Source: Planctomycetota bacterium (GTDB lineage: Bacteria > Planctomycetota > UBA1135 > GCA-002686595). Taken from it: DNA of 64,000 nucleotides. The stretch is taken from assembly GCA_016714045.1 (NCBI GenBank), contig JADJNY010000005.1, positions 1 to 64,000 of the forward strand, read 5' to 3'. This document shows positions 42,771 to 52,021 of the stretch, in pieces. Every line of letters starts with the position of its first letter. The first letter of the stretch is position 1. The translations under genes and the position numbers were made by a program. Below the pieces are notes generated by a model that searched no databases, had not been told where the DNA came from, and was given only the letters and a program-made list of their open reading frames with translations.

Positions 42771-44488
42771 GCGAGCTTCTTCTCCGCCCAGCGCTGGAGG
42801 AGCTCGTTCTTCACCTTCGCGTTGTGCCGCACGTCGACGGGGAACGCGGGGTGGAACAGCACGTGTTCGATCGTTTCGGGTGCGTGGAGCGGGGTCGCGC
42901 GGCGCTCGGCGGCGAGGAACGCGAGCACCTCGTCGACGAACGCGGCCCGCGCGGACTTCTTCTTCGGGAACTCGCCCTTCTTGGGCTCGATCACGAGCAC
43001 CGCGCGTTGCGCGCCGCGCTCGCCGACGCCGACCAGCGCCGCGCGGCGCACGCGCGGATGGCGCTGCACGACGTTCTCCGTCGGTACGGGCGCCACGATG
43101 CCGCGGCCCGTCTCGAGGCGGTGCGACTTTCGGCCGCAGAACCACAGGCGTCCTTCGTCGTCGAGCCACCCGAGGTCGCCCATGCGGTGCCAGAAGCCCT
43201 CGTCGCCGGCGATCTTCGCCGCGCGCGTCGCCTCGCTCTCGCTCGCGTAGCGGTGCGTGACGACGGCGCCTTTGACGCACACCTCGCCGAGCTGGAACGG
43301 GCCCGAGCGCAGCGCGTCGTCCCAACGCTCGATCGGCTCGTCGCGCACGGGGATGATCGCGAGCTCGATCCCGGCGACGGGGCGGCCGACGCAGGTGCCG
43401 AAGCCGTGCTCGGTCTTCTCGCGCACGGCCAGGATCTCGCGGCCCGTGATCGAGCACACGGGCAGGCTCTCCGTCGCGCCGTACGGCGTGTAGACCTCGC
43501 CGCGGCCGTCGAGCATCCCGTGCACCGCCTCGACGAGCTCGGGCGAGACCGGCGCTCCCGCGATGAGCACGCGCTTCAGCGCGGGGAACCACCGGCCCTG
43601 CGCGCGGCACCACGGCGCCACGCGGCGCCAGATCGCGGGCGAGCCAAACGTGTTGTTGCACTCGAACGTCTCGAGCGCCTCCGCGATACGCGCGGGGTCG
43701 CAGCGTCCCGGCCGCGACGGATCGAGGAGCGGGAACACGCGCGTCATCCCGAACGCGACGTCGAACAGCGCGAACAGCGGGAAGCACGCGAGGTCGACCT
43801 CGCCCGGCTCGAAGCCGTACTGACCGCGCAGCGCCTCGACCTGGGCTTGGAACATCGCGTGCGTGTAGACGACGCCTTTCGCCGGGCCCGTGCTGCCCGA
43901 CGTGAACAGGATCGCGGCTTCGTCGTCGGCGTGGACGGGCACGGCCTCGAACGAACCGGCGTGGTCCTTCACGAGCGTCTCGAGCGGCACGCTGCGCGGG
44001 AACCAGCGCGCTCCGACCGTCACCGCGATGCGGATCGACGACAGGGCTCGGGCGTGGACGAGTCGCAGCACGTGCGCGAGCGGCACGCCGACGAACGCGC
44101 GCGGCTCGATGCGCGCGAGGGAGGCGACGAGCTTGCGCGCGCCCATGCCGGGGTCGAGCAGCACGGGTACCGCCCCGAGCTCGAAGAGCGCGAACACGAC
44201 GGCGATCAGGTCGACGCCCGGGCGCACGAACACGGCGGTGCGGTCGCCGCGCGAGAGACCTTGGGCAGAGAGCCCGCGCGCGATCGCGTTCGCGCGCGCG
44301 TGGAGCTCGGCGAAGGTTGCGCTCTCGAAGACGGTCTTGCCGCCCTTCACGCCGACGGCCGCGCGCACGGCGACGGCGTCGGGGCGGGCGCGCGCGCTCA
44401 CGGCGAGCCGCGCGCCGATGTTGAGTTCGACCGACGGCGCATGCTCGGCCGCGAGCTCGCGCGCTTCCTTTGTCTCGCGCGTCGTCAT
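42767..44488 (-). CDS. oleC: OleC-like beta-lactone synthetase (AMP-dependent ligase family)
   Basis: 573 residues, ANL superfamily. The ATP loop LFTSGSTGPAKGV (194-206), YTPYGATESLP and the hinge region WFCGRKSHRLETGRG are clear. The short C-terminal part contains HPAFPVDVRHNAKVKNELL, resembling OleC proteins, which convert 2-alkyl-3-hydroxy acids to cis beta-lactones. A plain fatty acyl-CoA ligase is the alternative, but the oleB-oleC-oleD order strongly favours OleC. ATG 44488 overlaps the oleB stop (ATGA). Confidence 0.9.
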   Translation of the reverse strand: MTTRETKEARELAAEHAPSVELNIGARLAVSARARPDAVAVRAAVGVKGGKTVFESATFAELHARANAIARGLSAQGLSRGDRTAVFVRPGVDLIAVVFALFELGAVPVLLDPGMGARKLVASLARIEPRAFVGVPLAHVLRLVHARALSSIRIAVTVGARWFPRSVPLETLVKDHAGSFEAVPVHADDEAAILFTSGSTGPAKGVVYTHAMFQAQVEALRGQYGFEPGEVDLACFPLFALFDVAFGMTRVFPLLDPSRPGRCDPARIAEALETFECNNTFGSPAIWRRVAPWCRAQGRWFPALKRVLIAGAPVSPELVEAVHGMLDGRGEVYTPYGATESLPVCSITGREILAVREKTEHGFGTCVGRPVAGIELAIIPVRDEPIERWDDALRSGPFQLGEVCVKGAVVTHRYASESEATRAAKIAGDEGFWHRMGDLGWLDDEGRLWFCGRKSHRLETGRGIVAPVPTENVVQRHPRVRRAALVGVGERGAQRAVLVIEPKKGEFPKKKSARAAFVDEVLAFLAAERRATPLHAPETIEHVLFHPAFPVDVRHNAKVKNELLQRWAEKKLA

Positions 44489-45405
44489 GCGCGCGGCGCC
44501 TCCGTCCGCTCCAGGAACGCGCGCACGCGGCGCACGACCTCGTCGCCGGCGTCCTCCATTACGTAGTGGCCGGCGTGGGGGAGGAGCACGGACTCGGCCT
44601 GCGGCAACCGGCGGCGCCACTCCTCGTAGAAGGGCTTCGAGAAGCACCAGTCACGCTCGCCCCACACGATCGATGCGGGCCGGTCGGCGAAGCCCGCGAG
44701 CGCGGCGTCCGTGGCCGCGAGCTCGTTCCACGACGGGTGCGCGCTCGACATGGGGATGTCCTGGACGAACCGCGCGATGGCGACGCGGTGTGCGGGACGA
44801 TCATACGGGAAGAGGAGCCCGCGGCGCGCGACCGCGCCGATGCCGCCGCGGCGGGCGCTCGCCATCCGCGGCGCGAGCCCGGCGAACGCGTTCAGGCGTC
44901 GCACGAGGAACTCGCCGACGAGCGGCGTCCGGCACACGCGGATGCGCCAGGGCATGCGGTCGGAGGCGAACGCGGCCGTGTTCGTGATCACGAGCCGCCG
45001 CACGCGCTCGGGATGGCGCCGCGCGAACCCCATGCCGATCGCGCCGCCCCAGTCGTGCACCGCGAGCGTGACGCGGTCGAGCGCCAGGTGTGAGGCGAGC
45101 GCCTCGACGTTCGCGACGTGCGCGGCGAGGACGTAGCTCCAGTCCTGCGGCTTGTCCGAGAGCCCGCACCCCAGATGATCGAGTGCCACGACGCGCCAGC
45201 GATCGGAGAGACCCTTGACGAGCGCGCGCCAGTAGAACGACCACGTCGGATTGCCGTGGAGGCAGAGCACGACGGGCGCGTCGCGCGGTCCTTCGTCGAC
45301 GTAGTGCAGGCGTCCGCCGTCGACGGCGAGGAAGCGGGACTCGAACGGGTACTCCGCCTCGAGGTCGGCGGGGATCCGCGGGGCCGCGACGAGCGAAGCG
45401 CTCAC
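44485..45405 (-). CDS. oleB: OleB-like beta-lactone decarboxylase (alpha/beta hydrolase)
   Basis: 306-residue haloalkane-dehalogenase-like hydrolase. HGNP (50-53) contributes the oxyanion region, Asp118 in VHDWGG is the nucleophile and His280 in HAGHYVMED is the base. OleB uses this triad to open beta-lactones, releasing CO2 and a cis-olefin. Without the neighbours it would be called a haloalkane dehalogenase. The start GTG 45405 lies in a duplicated junction sequence downstream of fabI. Confidence 0.9.
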   Translation of the reverse strand: MSASLVAAPRIPADLEAEYPFESRFLAVDGGRLHYVDEGPRDAPVVLCLHGNPTWSFYWRALVKGLSDRWRVVALDHLGCGLSDKPQDWSYVLAAHVANVEALASHLALDRVTLAVHDWGGAIGMGFARRHPERVRRLVITNTAAFASDRMPWRIRVCRTPLVGEFLVRRLNAFAGLAPRMASARRGGIGAVARRGLLFPYDRPAHRVAIARFVQDIPMSSAHPSWNELAATDAALAGFADRPASIVWGERDWCFSKPFYEEWRRRLPQAESVLLPHAGHYVMEDAGDEVVRRVRAFLERTEAPRA

Positions 45406-45486
45406 GGCACCGCCTCCGGCGCGAATGCGGCGAGGAGCGGAAGTCGAGTCGCGGTCGTCGCGCTCACGGCGCGGCCTCCGGGCGCG
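45398..45486. repeat. duplicated fabI-oleB junction
   Basis: Imperfect 27-base copies at 45398-45424 and 45460-45486. Each holds a stop codon overlapping a GTG (GTGA on the minus strand). The right copy ends fabI; the left copy provides the oleB start. They repeat the codons PEA(A/V)P-stop. Confidence 0.6.
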
Positions 45487-46276
45487 TCGCGCGCCGCACG
45501 AGCTCGCGGTCGAAGAAGTTGACGCCCATCCCGGCGTCGACGACGACGCTCTGCGCGGCGAGGCCCGACGAGCGCGGCGAGAGCAGGAACAGCACCGTGT
45601 CGGCGACCTCGCGCGTCTCCAGGTTCTTCTTGCGCAGCGTCGCCTGCTCCGCGAACAGGTAGGAGTCGAGGTAGCCCGGGATCCCGGCCGAGGAGCTCGT
45701 CTTCAGGAGGCCCGCCGCGACCGCGTTGAAGCGCACGCCGCGCGGCGCGAACGACTTCGCGAGGAACGCGACCGACGAGTCGAGCGCCGCCTTCGCGGGC
45801 GCCATGAAGCCGTAGTTCTCCGCGGCCATCCGCGTCGTCGAGATCGAGATCGCGACGACGGAGGCGCCGGGGGCGAAGCGCTCCTCCAGCGCGCCCGACA
45901 GCGCGACGAGCGAGAAGCACGAGACGTCGACCGCGCGGAGGAAGTCCGCCTTGCTCGTGTGTTGGAAGGGCTTGGGTCCGCCCGTGTAGTTTGCGAACGC
46001 GATCGAGTGGACGAGCCCGTCGAGCTGCGTGCCGCGTTCCGCGAGCGCGCGTGAAAGCGCCGCGATCGAGTCCTCGCGCTCGACGTCGCACACGAACACC
46101 GGAGCGTCGCCGACCAGCTTCGCGACCTCGTCCTTGCGCTTCTCGGTGTGCACGCACCACAGCACGTTCGCGCCGGCCTTCGCGAGCCCGTCGCCGACGT
46201 GCCACGCGACGCTCTTCTTGTTCGCGAGCCCCGTGACGAGCACGGTCTTCCCGTCGAGGCCGAGCCAGCCGCTCAT
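45464..46276 (-). CDS. fabI: FabI-like enoyl-ACP reductase (SDR family)
   Basis: 270 residues with the FabI-type cofactor loop TGLANKKSVAWHVG (15-28) and DVEREDSIAAL. The catalytic Tyr155 and Lys162 (YGFMAPAK, Tyr-x6-Lys spacing) are present. The position matching E. coli Tyr146 is Ile145, so substrate handling may differ from housekeeping FabI. It should reduce enoyl-ACP in the last step of each elongation cycle in this dedicated acyl pathway. ATG 46276 overlaps the fabZ stop. Confidence 0.88.
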   Translation of the reverse strand: MSGWLGLDGKTVLVTGLANKKSVAWHVGDGLAKAGANVLWCVHTEKRKDEVAKLVGDAPVFVCDVEREDSIAALSRALAERGTQLDGLVHSIAFANYTGGPKPFQHTSKADFLRAVDVSCFSLVALSGALEERFAPGASVVAISISTTRMAAENYGFMAPAKAALDSSVAFLAKSFAPRGVRFNAVAAGLLKTSSSAGIPGYLDSYLFAEQATLRKKNLETREVADTVLFLLSPRSSGLAAQSVVVDAGMGVNFFDRELVRRATRPEAAP

Positions 46277-46728
46277 GCGGCGCCTCCGCCAGAGCTCTCG
46301 GGCGCGACGAGCGCGACCGCGAAGCGAATCCGGAGCACGCTCTTGCCGCCCGAGGTCACGTGCGCGTTCATCCAGCGCACGTTCGCGAGCGTCTCCGTCG
46401 TCGCGAGCTCCGCGCGCAGCGTCTCGCCAGGCAGCACGATCTTCTTGAAGCGCGCGTCCTCGATGCGCGTCAGCACGGGCACGGCGCCCTCGGCCGGGCC
46501 TTTCGCACCGGGCTCCGCGAAGAGGATTGCGGCGCTCTGGAAGCAGAACTCGCTCGCGAGCACGCCGGGGAGCACGGGCTGGCCCGGATAGTGACCCTGG
46601 AACGCGAAGAGGTCCTTCGGCACGTCCCACTCGGTGACGATGCGCCCGGCGTCCTTCTCGAGCACGCGGTCGACGAACAGGAACGGCGCGCGGTGCGGGA
46701 TCGCGCGCTCGATGGCGCTCCGGTCCAT
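46273..46728 (-). CDS. fabZ: FabZ-like 3-hydroxyacyl-ACP dehydratase (hot-dog fold)
   Basis: 151-residue hot-dog enzyme. It starts with AIPHRAPFLFVDRV and carries the FabZ/FabA active site with His46 in GHYPGQPVLPGV and Glu60 in ASEFCFQ. It removes water from beta-hydroxyacyl-ACP. ATG 46728 is preferred; GTG 46755 would overlap the fabG stop. Coupled by ATGA to fabI. Specificity within the pathway cannot be told. Confidence 0.9.
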   Translation of the reverse strand: MDRSAIERAIPHRAPFLFVDRVLEKDAGRIVTEWDVPKDLFAFQGHYPGQPVLPGVLASEFCFQSAAILFAEPGAKGPAEGAVPVLTRIEDARFKKIVLPGETLRAELATTETLANVRWMNAHVTSGGKSVLRIRFAVALVAPESSGGGAA

Positions 46729-46744
46729 CACGACCGTCCTCGAC

Positions 46745-47491
46745 TCAGAGGCCACCGGTCACCTCCAGCACGGCGCCGTGCACGTAGCTCGCGCGCGGGT
46801 GCGCGAGGGACAGCACCGCGAACGCGATCTCGTCGGGCGTGCCGAAGCGGCCGGCGGGGACGGTCTTCACGTGCTCGTCGCGCACCTCCTTCGGCAGGTC
46901 CGCGAGGAGCTCCGTGTCGACGAAGCCCGGCGCGACGCAGTTCACGGTGATCTTGCGCTTGCCCACTTCCTTCGCGAGCGCGCGCATCAAGCCGATCTGG
47001 CCCGCCTTCGACGCGCCGTAGTTCGCCTGGCCCGCGAAGCCGTGGAGCCCGGCGGGCGAGCTCACCATGACGATGCGGCCGTAGCGCGCGCGGCTCATGC
47101 GCTGGATCGCGAACTTGGACATGTGGAAGGAGCCCGACAGGTTCGTCGCGATCACCGCGTCCCAATCGCCGACCTTCATCGCGCCCGCGATCGCGTCGCG
47201 GCGGATGCCGGCGTTGTTGACGAGGACGTGCACGGGCTCTGCGTCGCCGAGCTCGTTCCAGAAGCGCTCGCACGCCGCGTGGTCGGCGACGTCGAAGCGG
47301 TGGAGGCGCAAGCGCTCGGCGAGCGGCCCTAGCTTCTCGGCGAACGCGCGCGCGGCGTCCTCGTTGCCCGCGTACGTCGCGTGGACGGAAGCGCCCGCGG
47401 CGAGGAACGCAGACGTGATCGCGGCGCCGAGGCCGCGCGTGCCGCCGGTGACGACGGCGGTCTGTTGGTCGAAGTCGCGCTCGAACGTCAT
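46745..47491 (-). CDS. fabG: FabG-like 3-oxoacyl-ACP reductase
   Basis: 248-residue SDR with the NADPH loop TGGTRGLG (15-22), NNAG and the catalytic Ser144/Tyr158/Lys162 (YGASK). It reduces beta-ketoacyl-ACP made by the KAS enzyme in the same operon. ATG 47491 overlaps the stop of the CrtI-like gene (ATGA). The C-terminus YVHGAVLEVTGGL is typical. Confidence 0.93.
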   Translation of the reverse strand: MTFERDFDQQTAVVTGGTRGLGAAITSAFLAAGASVHATYAGNEDAARAFAEKLGPLAERLRLHRFDVADHAACERFWNELGDAEPVHVLVNNAGIRRDAIAGAMKVGDWDAVIATNLSGSFHMSKFAIQRMSRARYGRIVMVSSPAGLHGFAGQANYGASKAGQIGLMRALAKEVGKRKITVNCVAPGFVDTELLADLPKEVRDEHVKTVPAGRFGTPDEIAFAVLSLAHPRASYVHGAVLEVTGGL

Positions 47492-49059
47492 GCGGTCGTG
47501 CCTTGCCGCGTCGTCGCGGTGTCCTGTGGGAGGGGGGCGGGGAGGGGCGCCGGCCGCGGGACGAGCACGTCCTTCGCGGGCGCCTCGGGGAGCTCCGCGC
47601 GCAGGAACGCGTCGGCTTTGTTCGCGGTGATCACGCCGTAGTTCGCCGCCCCCAGCCAGCCGGACATGATGATCCCGACGGAGCCAGCGTGGTACAGGCC
47701 GCGCACTTCCTTCGGGAGGTCGAAGCTGTACTGCAGGCCCTCGAACTTCGTCCCGAAGGAGGTGCCCTCGGGGTGCTGCGTGTAGAACGCGAACGTGCGC
47801 GGCGTCGCGGCCTCGACGTGGTCGATCTTCGCGCGCACTCCGGGCACGTGACGGTCGAGCGCATCGAGCGTGTCCGCGACAAGCCGCGCCTTCTCGCGTT
47901 CGTACGCCGCGTCGTCGAGGTGCGCCCAGTCGCTCCACCGCGCGTTCGTCGACGACACGATCGTGGCGCGGTTCGAGCCCGGGCGCGTCTTGGGGTAGTA
48001 GAAGCTGAACGTGCGGCTCTCGCCGTGCAGGTCGCACAAGGCGGGCGAGTCGAACGTCGCGCGCGTCGACGTGAAGAGCAGGTCCGTGACCCACGGCAGC
48101 TCCTCACCCTCGCGGATGCCGAGGTAGACCTGCGTCGACGAGTTGTTCAGGCGCACGCCGCGCACGCCGGCGAGGAACGCGGGGGAGACGTGCTCCGCGC
48201 CGACGAGCCGCTCGACGGTGCTCTTCAGGTTCGCGTTGCTGATCACGGCGTGCGCGCCGAGGAAGCGGCCCTCCGCGAGCACGCCGCGCACGGCGCCCCC
48301 TTCCACGACGACGCGCTCGACCTGGACCTTGTTGAAGAGGTCGACGCCGTTCTTTTCGAGCTCGGCCTTCATCGCGCGCACGAGCTTGTCCGTGCCGCCT
48401 TGGAACGTGTACACGCCCTGGCTCATGAAGTTCGAGAAGACGATCCCGTACGCGATCGCGGGGTCTTCCATCGTCGAGCCGTTCGCGTAGCTGATCGGCT
48501 CGAGCAGGAGACGATGCACGTCGTTGCGGCCGGGGAAGTGGCGCTCGAAGAGCTGGCCGACGGTTTCGCCCGCGTCGTCGTAGAAGTTCATGCCGGCGAG
48601 CTCGGCGTAGAACGCTTCGACGCGCGCGCGCTCGAGGCCGAACACCGTCACCAACTTGTCCGTGAAGTCCGCGCGGGTGAACTCCGTGTCGAGCGTGAAC
48701 TGCGGGTTCTCGAAGCGGATGCCGTCGAGCCGCTGAATCGAGTCGGCAATCTCCGCGTTCCAGTACTTGCGGCACGTCTTCTTCATCCCGACGGGGAAGC
48801 CGTGCAGCGAGACGTCGAACACGTGCCCGCCGCGCCGTTTGAACCACGTCGCGAGGCCGCCGAAGTTGTAGTGCTGCTCGAGGATCGCGACGGAATGCCC
48901 CGCGCGCGCGAGCAGGTTCGCGGCGGTGAGACCGCCGAGGCCCGAACCGATCACGATCAGGTCGTAGCGCTCCTTCGCGCCCTTCAACGGGTCCGTGCGG
49001 CTCGGCGCCTTGCCGTCCGTCGAGCCCTTGAAGTAGCGCTGCTCCTTCGTGTCGCCCAC
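47488..49059 (-). CDS. CrtI-like FAD-dependent oxidoreductase (desaturase/saturase type) A
   Basis: 523-residue flavoprotein. The dinucleotide-binding start YDLIVIGSGLGGLTAANLL and EQHYNFGGLATWFKRRG match phytoene-desaturase/retinol-saturase relatives. The C-terminal FAD motif GIIMSGWLGAANYGVI is also present. In the operon it is likely to desaturate or isomerise an acyl-ACP intermediate rather than a carotenoid, since no phytoene synthase was seen in the window. GTG 49059 follows the stop of the second CrtI-like gene by one base. Confidence 0.88.
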   Translation of the reverse strand: MGDTKEQRYFKGSTDGKAPSRTDPLKGAKERYDLIVIGSGLGGLTAANLLARAGHSVAILEQHYNFGGLATWFKRRGGHVFDVSLHGFPVGMKKTCRKYWNAEIADSIQRLDGIRFENPQFTLDTEFTRADFTDKLVTVFGLERARVEAFYAELAGMNFYDDAGETVGQLFERHFPGRNDVHRLLLEPISYANGSTMEDPAIAYGIVFSNFMSQGVYTFQGGTDKLVRAMKAELEKNGVDLFNKVQVERVVVEGGAVRGVLAEGRFLGAHAVISNANLKSTVERLVGAEHVSPAFLAGVRGVRLNNSSTQVYLGIREGEELPWVTDLLFTSTRATFDSPALCDLHGESRTFSFYYPKTRPGSNRATIVSSTNARWSDWAHLDDAAYEREKARLVADTLDALDRHVPGVRAKIDHVEAATPRTFAFYTQHPEGTSFGTKFEGLQYSFDLPKEVRGLYHAGSVGIIMSGWLGAANYGVITANKADAFLRAELPEAPAKDVLVPRPAPLPAPLPQDTATTRQGTTA

Positions 49060-49060
49060 G

Positions 49061-50458
49061 TCACGCGCTCCGCGCCGCGAGGGCGTGCTGGTTCGCCATG
49101 AGGACGCCCGACAGCATCGTCCCGACGATGCCGACGAGGCCCTGGTCGGTGCCGATCACGAACAGGTTCTCGATCCCCGTGCGACCGTCGCGGCGCTTCG
49201 CGGGCGAGCCGTAGACCGCGCCGTCGACGTGACCCGTGTACTTGCGGATCGTGCGCGGCGTGAACGCGTCCGTGAAGACGGCGCGCGGCCGTGGATCGGG
49301 GACGATCGCGGCGGCGGCCGCGGCGATCGTGTCCGAGCAGCGCGCTTTCGCCGCGACGTACGCGTCCTCGTCGAGCTGGAACCACGCGCGCGGGTTCGCG
49401 GGCACCGTGATGCGCAGGAGCCCTTCGTCCGGCGGAGCGTCGCTCGCGTAGTTGTCCGTGCAGCACACGACGCCGTTCTCGAGGCTGACGAGCTCGCCCG
49501 AGCGCGGCGGGCCGTAGCGGAAGCGGTCGGCGCGGCTGAAGAAGGTGATCGTCGCCTCGTGACCGACGGCGCGCTGCGGCTCGCGCGTGATCCAGGAGGT
49601 CTCGAAGAACGAGAGGCGCGGCGCGGCGCGCTCGTCGAGCGTTCCGCCGGCGAGGGCGAGCGTCTCGGCGAGTCCCGCGGAAGACAGGATGCAGTCCGAC
49701 TCGAGCACCGTTCCGTCGTCGAGCACGACCGCGCGTGCGCCGCGCTCGTCGCGCAGGATGCGCTGCACGCCGCTCTTCGTCCGCAGCTCGCCGCCGAGCT
49801 CGCGGTAGCGCTTCACCAACACGTCCAAGAGCGTCTTCACGCCGCCCGCGGGCCGCGCGAACCCCTCGAGGAAGATGCTGCGGAACAGCACGACGAAGTC
49901 GCGCCAGTCGACGTCGTCCACCTCGGCGCTGCCGTACCAGCACGCCGCGCACAGGAGCATGTCGGCGAGGATCGGGTCGAGGCCGCGCTCCCGGAGCTCG
50001 ACGCGTGACGATCGGTCGGCGAGGTCCGGTGCGAACGGGTCGAAGGCGCGCACGTCGGCGACGAGCCGCGCGAAGCGGTCGCGCTCGGCGGGGAACGCGC
50101 GCTCGACGCTCTCGGAGAGGCGCGTGAAGCCGTTTCCGAACTCGAGGCGCGCGGAGGGGAACACGATCTCGGAGAAACTCTGCTCGCGGAGCTCGAGCAC
50201 GTCGCGGTCGATGCGCAGCTGGCGCAGGAGCCGCGCGAGCGGCGTCGCCTTCTCGGAGCGCAACGCCACGTTCGTCAGCGCATGCAGACCCGTGTCGAAG
50301 CGGCGTCCCGCGCGCTTGTAGTAGGAGTTGAGCCCGCCGACGAGCGCGTGTCGCTCGAGAACGACGACCTTCCGGTCGAACTGCGCGAGGCGGATCCCCG
50401 CCGCGAGGCCGGAGAAGCCGGCCCCGAGCACGATCGCGTCGTAGCGAGGGGTGGACAC
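49061..50458 (-). CDS. CrtI-like FAD-dependent oxidoreductase B
   Basis: 465-residue paralogue of the next gene. N-terminal FAD motif YDAIVLGAGFSGLAAGIRL and ERHALVGGLNSYYKRAG; C-terminal NLFVIGTDQGLVGIVGTML. The two proteins differ enough that they probably act at different steps or as a heteromer. GTG 50458. Redundant carotenoid function is possible but not supported by neighbours, which are all fatty-acid enzymes. Confidence 0.88.
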   Translation of the reverse strand: MSTPRYDAIVLGAGFSGLAAGIRLAQFDRKVVVLERHALVGGLNSYYKRAGRRFDTGLHALTNVALRSEKATPLARLLRQLRIDRDVLELREQSFSEIVFPSARLEFGNGFTRLSESVERAFPAERDRFARLVADVRAFDPFAPDLADRSSRVELRERGLDPILADMLLCAACWYGSAEVDDVDWRDFVVLFRSIFLEGFARPAGGVKTLLDVLVKRYRELGGELRTKSGVQRILRDERGARAVVLDDGTVLESDCILSSAGLAETLALAGGTLDERAAPRLSFFETSWITREPQRAVGHEATITFFSRADRFRYGPPRSGELVSLENGVVCCTDNYASDAPPDEGLLRITVPANPRAWFQLDEDAYVAAKARCSDTIAAAAAAIVPDPRPRAVFTDAFTPRTIRKYTGHVDGAVYGSPAKRRDGRTGIENLFVIGTDQGLVGIVGTMLSGVLMANQHALAARSA

Positions 50459-50486
50459 GGGCAGGGAGCCGCCGCGCGCCGCGCGA

Positions 50487-50756
50487 CTAGACGCCGACCT
50501 TGAGCGACTTGCCCGCGAGCTTGGGCCCGAGGTACGCGACGCAGCCGTCGAGCGTCGCGAGCTCCTTGTACTCCTCCTCGGGGATCTGCACGCCGTAGCG
50601 CTTGCGCAGCTCCATCACGATGTCGAGGAAGTCCATCGAGTCGAGCTCGATCTGATCGCGCAGGCGTTCGCTCGTGTTCAGGTTGGACAGGTCCTCGTCG
50701 GGCGCGATCGTGTGGATGATGTCCTTGATGGCCTCGATGATCTCTTCGCGGGTCAT
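50487..50756 (-). CDS. acyl carrier protein
   Basis: 89-residue acidic helical protein with the phosphopantetheine serine Ser40 in ELDSMDFLDIVMEL. It should carry the growing chain for the KAS, FabG, FabZ and FabI enzymes of this operon. The first helix (REEIIEAIKDIIHTIAPDED) is typical. It differs from a housekeeping ACP in having a longer C-terminus (AYLGPKLAGKSLKVGV). Confidence 0.94.
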   Translation of the reverse strand: MTREEIIEAIKDIIHTIAPDEDLSNLNTSERLRDQIELDSMDFLDIVMELRKRYGVQIPEEEYKELATLDGCVAYLGPKLAGKSLKVGV

Positions 50757-50782
50757 GTCGAAGTGCAGTGGGGAAAGGGGAT

Positions 50783-52021
50783 CTAGGGGGTGAAGCGCCG
50801 CACGACGACGGCGGAGTTGATGCCGAGCATGCCGAAGGACAGGTTCAGGATCGTGTCGACCCGTCCCAGGCGCTTCGGTTGGTTCAGGACGAGGTTGCGC
50901 ACCTCGCAGGCGGGGTCGAGCTCGTCGACGTTGATCGTCGGGTGCGCGTAGCCGTCTTCGAACGAGGGCAGGTTGCCCGCGAGCTCGAGGGCGCCCGCAG
51001 CGCCCATCGTGTGGCCGATGAAGCTCTTCGTGTTGTTGACGTGCGTGCGCGCGCTGTCGCCGAACACGGAGCGCATCGCCTCGCACTCCTGCTGGTCGCC
51101 CATCGGCGTCGCGGTCGCGTGGCTCGACACGAGGTCGATTTCGTCCGGCGCCATGCGCGCCTTCGCGAGCGCGCCGCGCATGCACTCGTTCTGGCGCTCC
51201 GAGAGCGGCAGGACGAAGTCCGCAGCGTCCGAGTTGACCTTCCAGCCGACGAGTTCGCCGTAGATCCGCGCGCCGCGCTTCTCTGCGTCTTCGAGGCGTT
51301 CGAGGGCGTACAAGCAACCGCCTTCCGATACGACGATGCCGTTGCGCGCCTTGTCGAACGGGCGCGAAGCCTTCGCGGGGTCCGCGTGCGAGGCGAGGGC
51401 GCCTTGAGCACGGAAGCTCGCGAAGATGCCGAAGGTGTGGATGCTCTCCGACACGCCGCCGCCCAGGGCCTGGTCGATCTCGCCGAGCTGCAGCATCTGC
51501 GCGGCGTGGATCATGCCGAGGTTGCCCGCGGCGCACGCGGCGCCGATGCAGTACGCGGGACCCGTGATGCCGAACGCGAGGCTGATCTCGCCCGCCGGGT
51601 TGTTCGCGACCGTGCGCGGGTTGTGGTGGTGCGACCAGAACGACAGGTCGAACGCGTACTGCGCGACCTCGTGGATCTGGTTCTCGGTCTCGACGTTGCC
51701 GTGCTCCGTCGTACCGACGTACACGCCGAGGCGTGAGCGGTCGAGCCGCGTGAGGTCGAGCCCGGCGTCCTTCAGCGCCTCGCCCGCGCAGTAGATGCCG
51801 ATCGAGCCCGCGCGCGTGCCGCGGCGCAGCTCCTTCTTCTTCTGCCAGCGCAGCGCGTCGTAGTCGCACACACCGGCGAGCGTCTCACCGACGTGCCGGA
51901 TCGACCACGCGCGCACTCCGGACTTCCCGGCGAGCAGGTTCTGGCGGTACTCCGCGAGCGAGTTGCCGTTGGGGCTCGTGAGACCGAGGCCCGTGATCAC
52001 GATGCGCGGGAGCTCAGCCAC
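50783..52021 (-). CDS. fabF: FabF-like beta-ketoacyl-ACP synthase
   Basis: 412-residue condensing enzyme. The Cys-His-His triad is complete: Cys163 (IGAACAAG), His301 (SSHATATPMGD) and His337 (KSFIGHTMGAAG). The active-site Cys context differs from the usual TACATG, suggesting a specialised substrate. It would elongate the acyl chain on the ACP encoded 26 bases downstream. GTG 52021 overlaps the end of the regulator gene by eight bases. Confidence 0.93.
   Translation of the reverse strand: MAELPRIVITGLGLTSPNGNSLAEYRQNLLAGKSGVRAWSIRHVGETLAGVCDYDALRWQKKKELRRGTRAGSIGIYCAGEALKDAGLDLTRLDRSRLGVYVGTTEHGNVETENQIHEVAQYAFDLSFWSHHHNPRTVANNPAGEISLAFGITGPAYCIGAACAAGNLGMIHAAQMLQLGEIDQALGGGVSESIHTFGIFASFRAQGALASHADPAKASRPFDKARNGIVVSEGGCLYALERLEDAEKRGARIYGELVGWKVNSDAADFVLPLSERQNECMRGALAKARMAPDEIDLVSSHATATPMGDQQECEAMRSVFGDSARTHVNNTKSFIGHTMGAAGALELAGNLPSFEDGYAHPTINVDELDPACEVRNLVLNQPKRLGRVDTILNLSFGMLGINSAVVVRRFTP

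Noticed and set aside
44485..45405. Haloalkane dehalogenase
   Set aside because: The fold and Asp nucleophile fit, but the position before oleC and oleD makes OleB the better call.
47488..50458. Carotenoid biosynthesis cluster
   Set aside because: The two CrtI-like proteins have no phytoene synthase or other carotenoid gene nearby; all neighbours are fatty-acid or ole genes.
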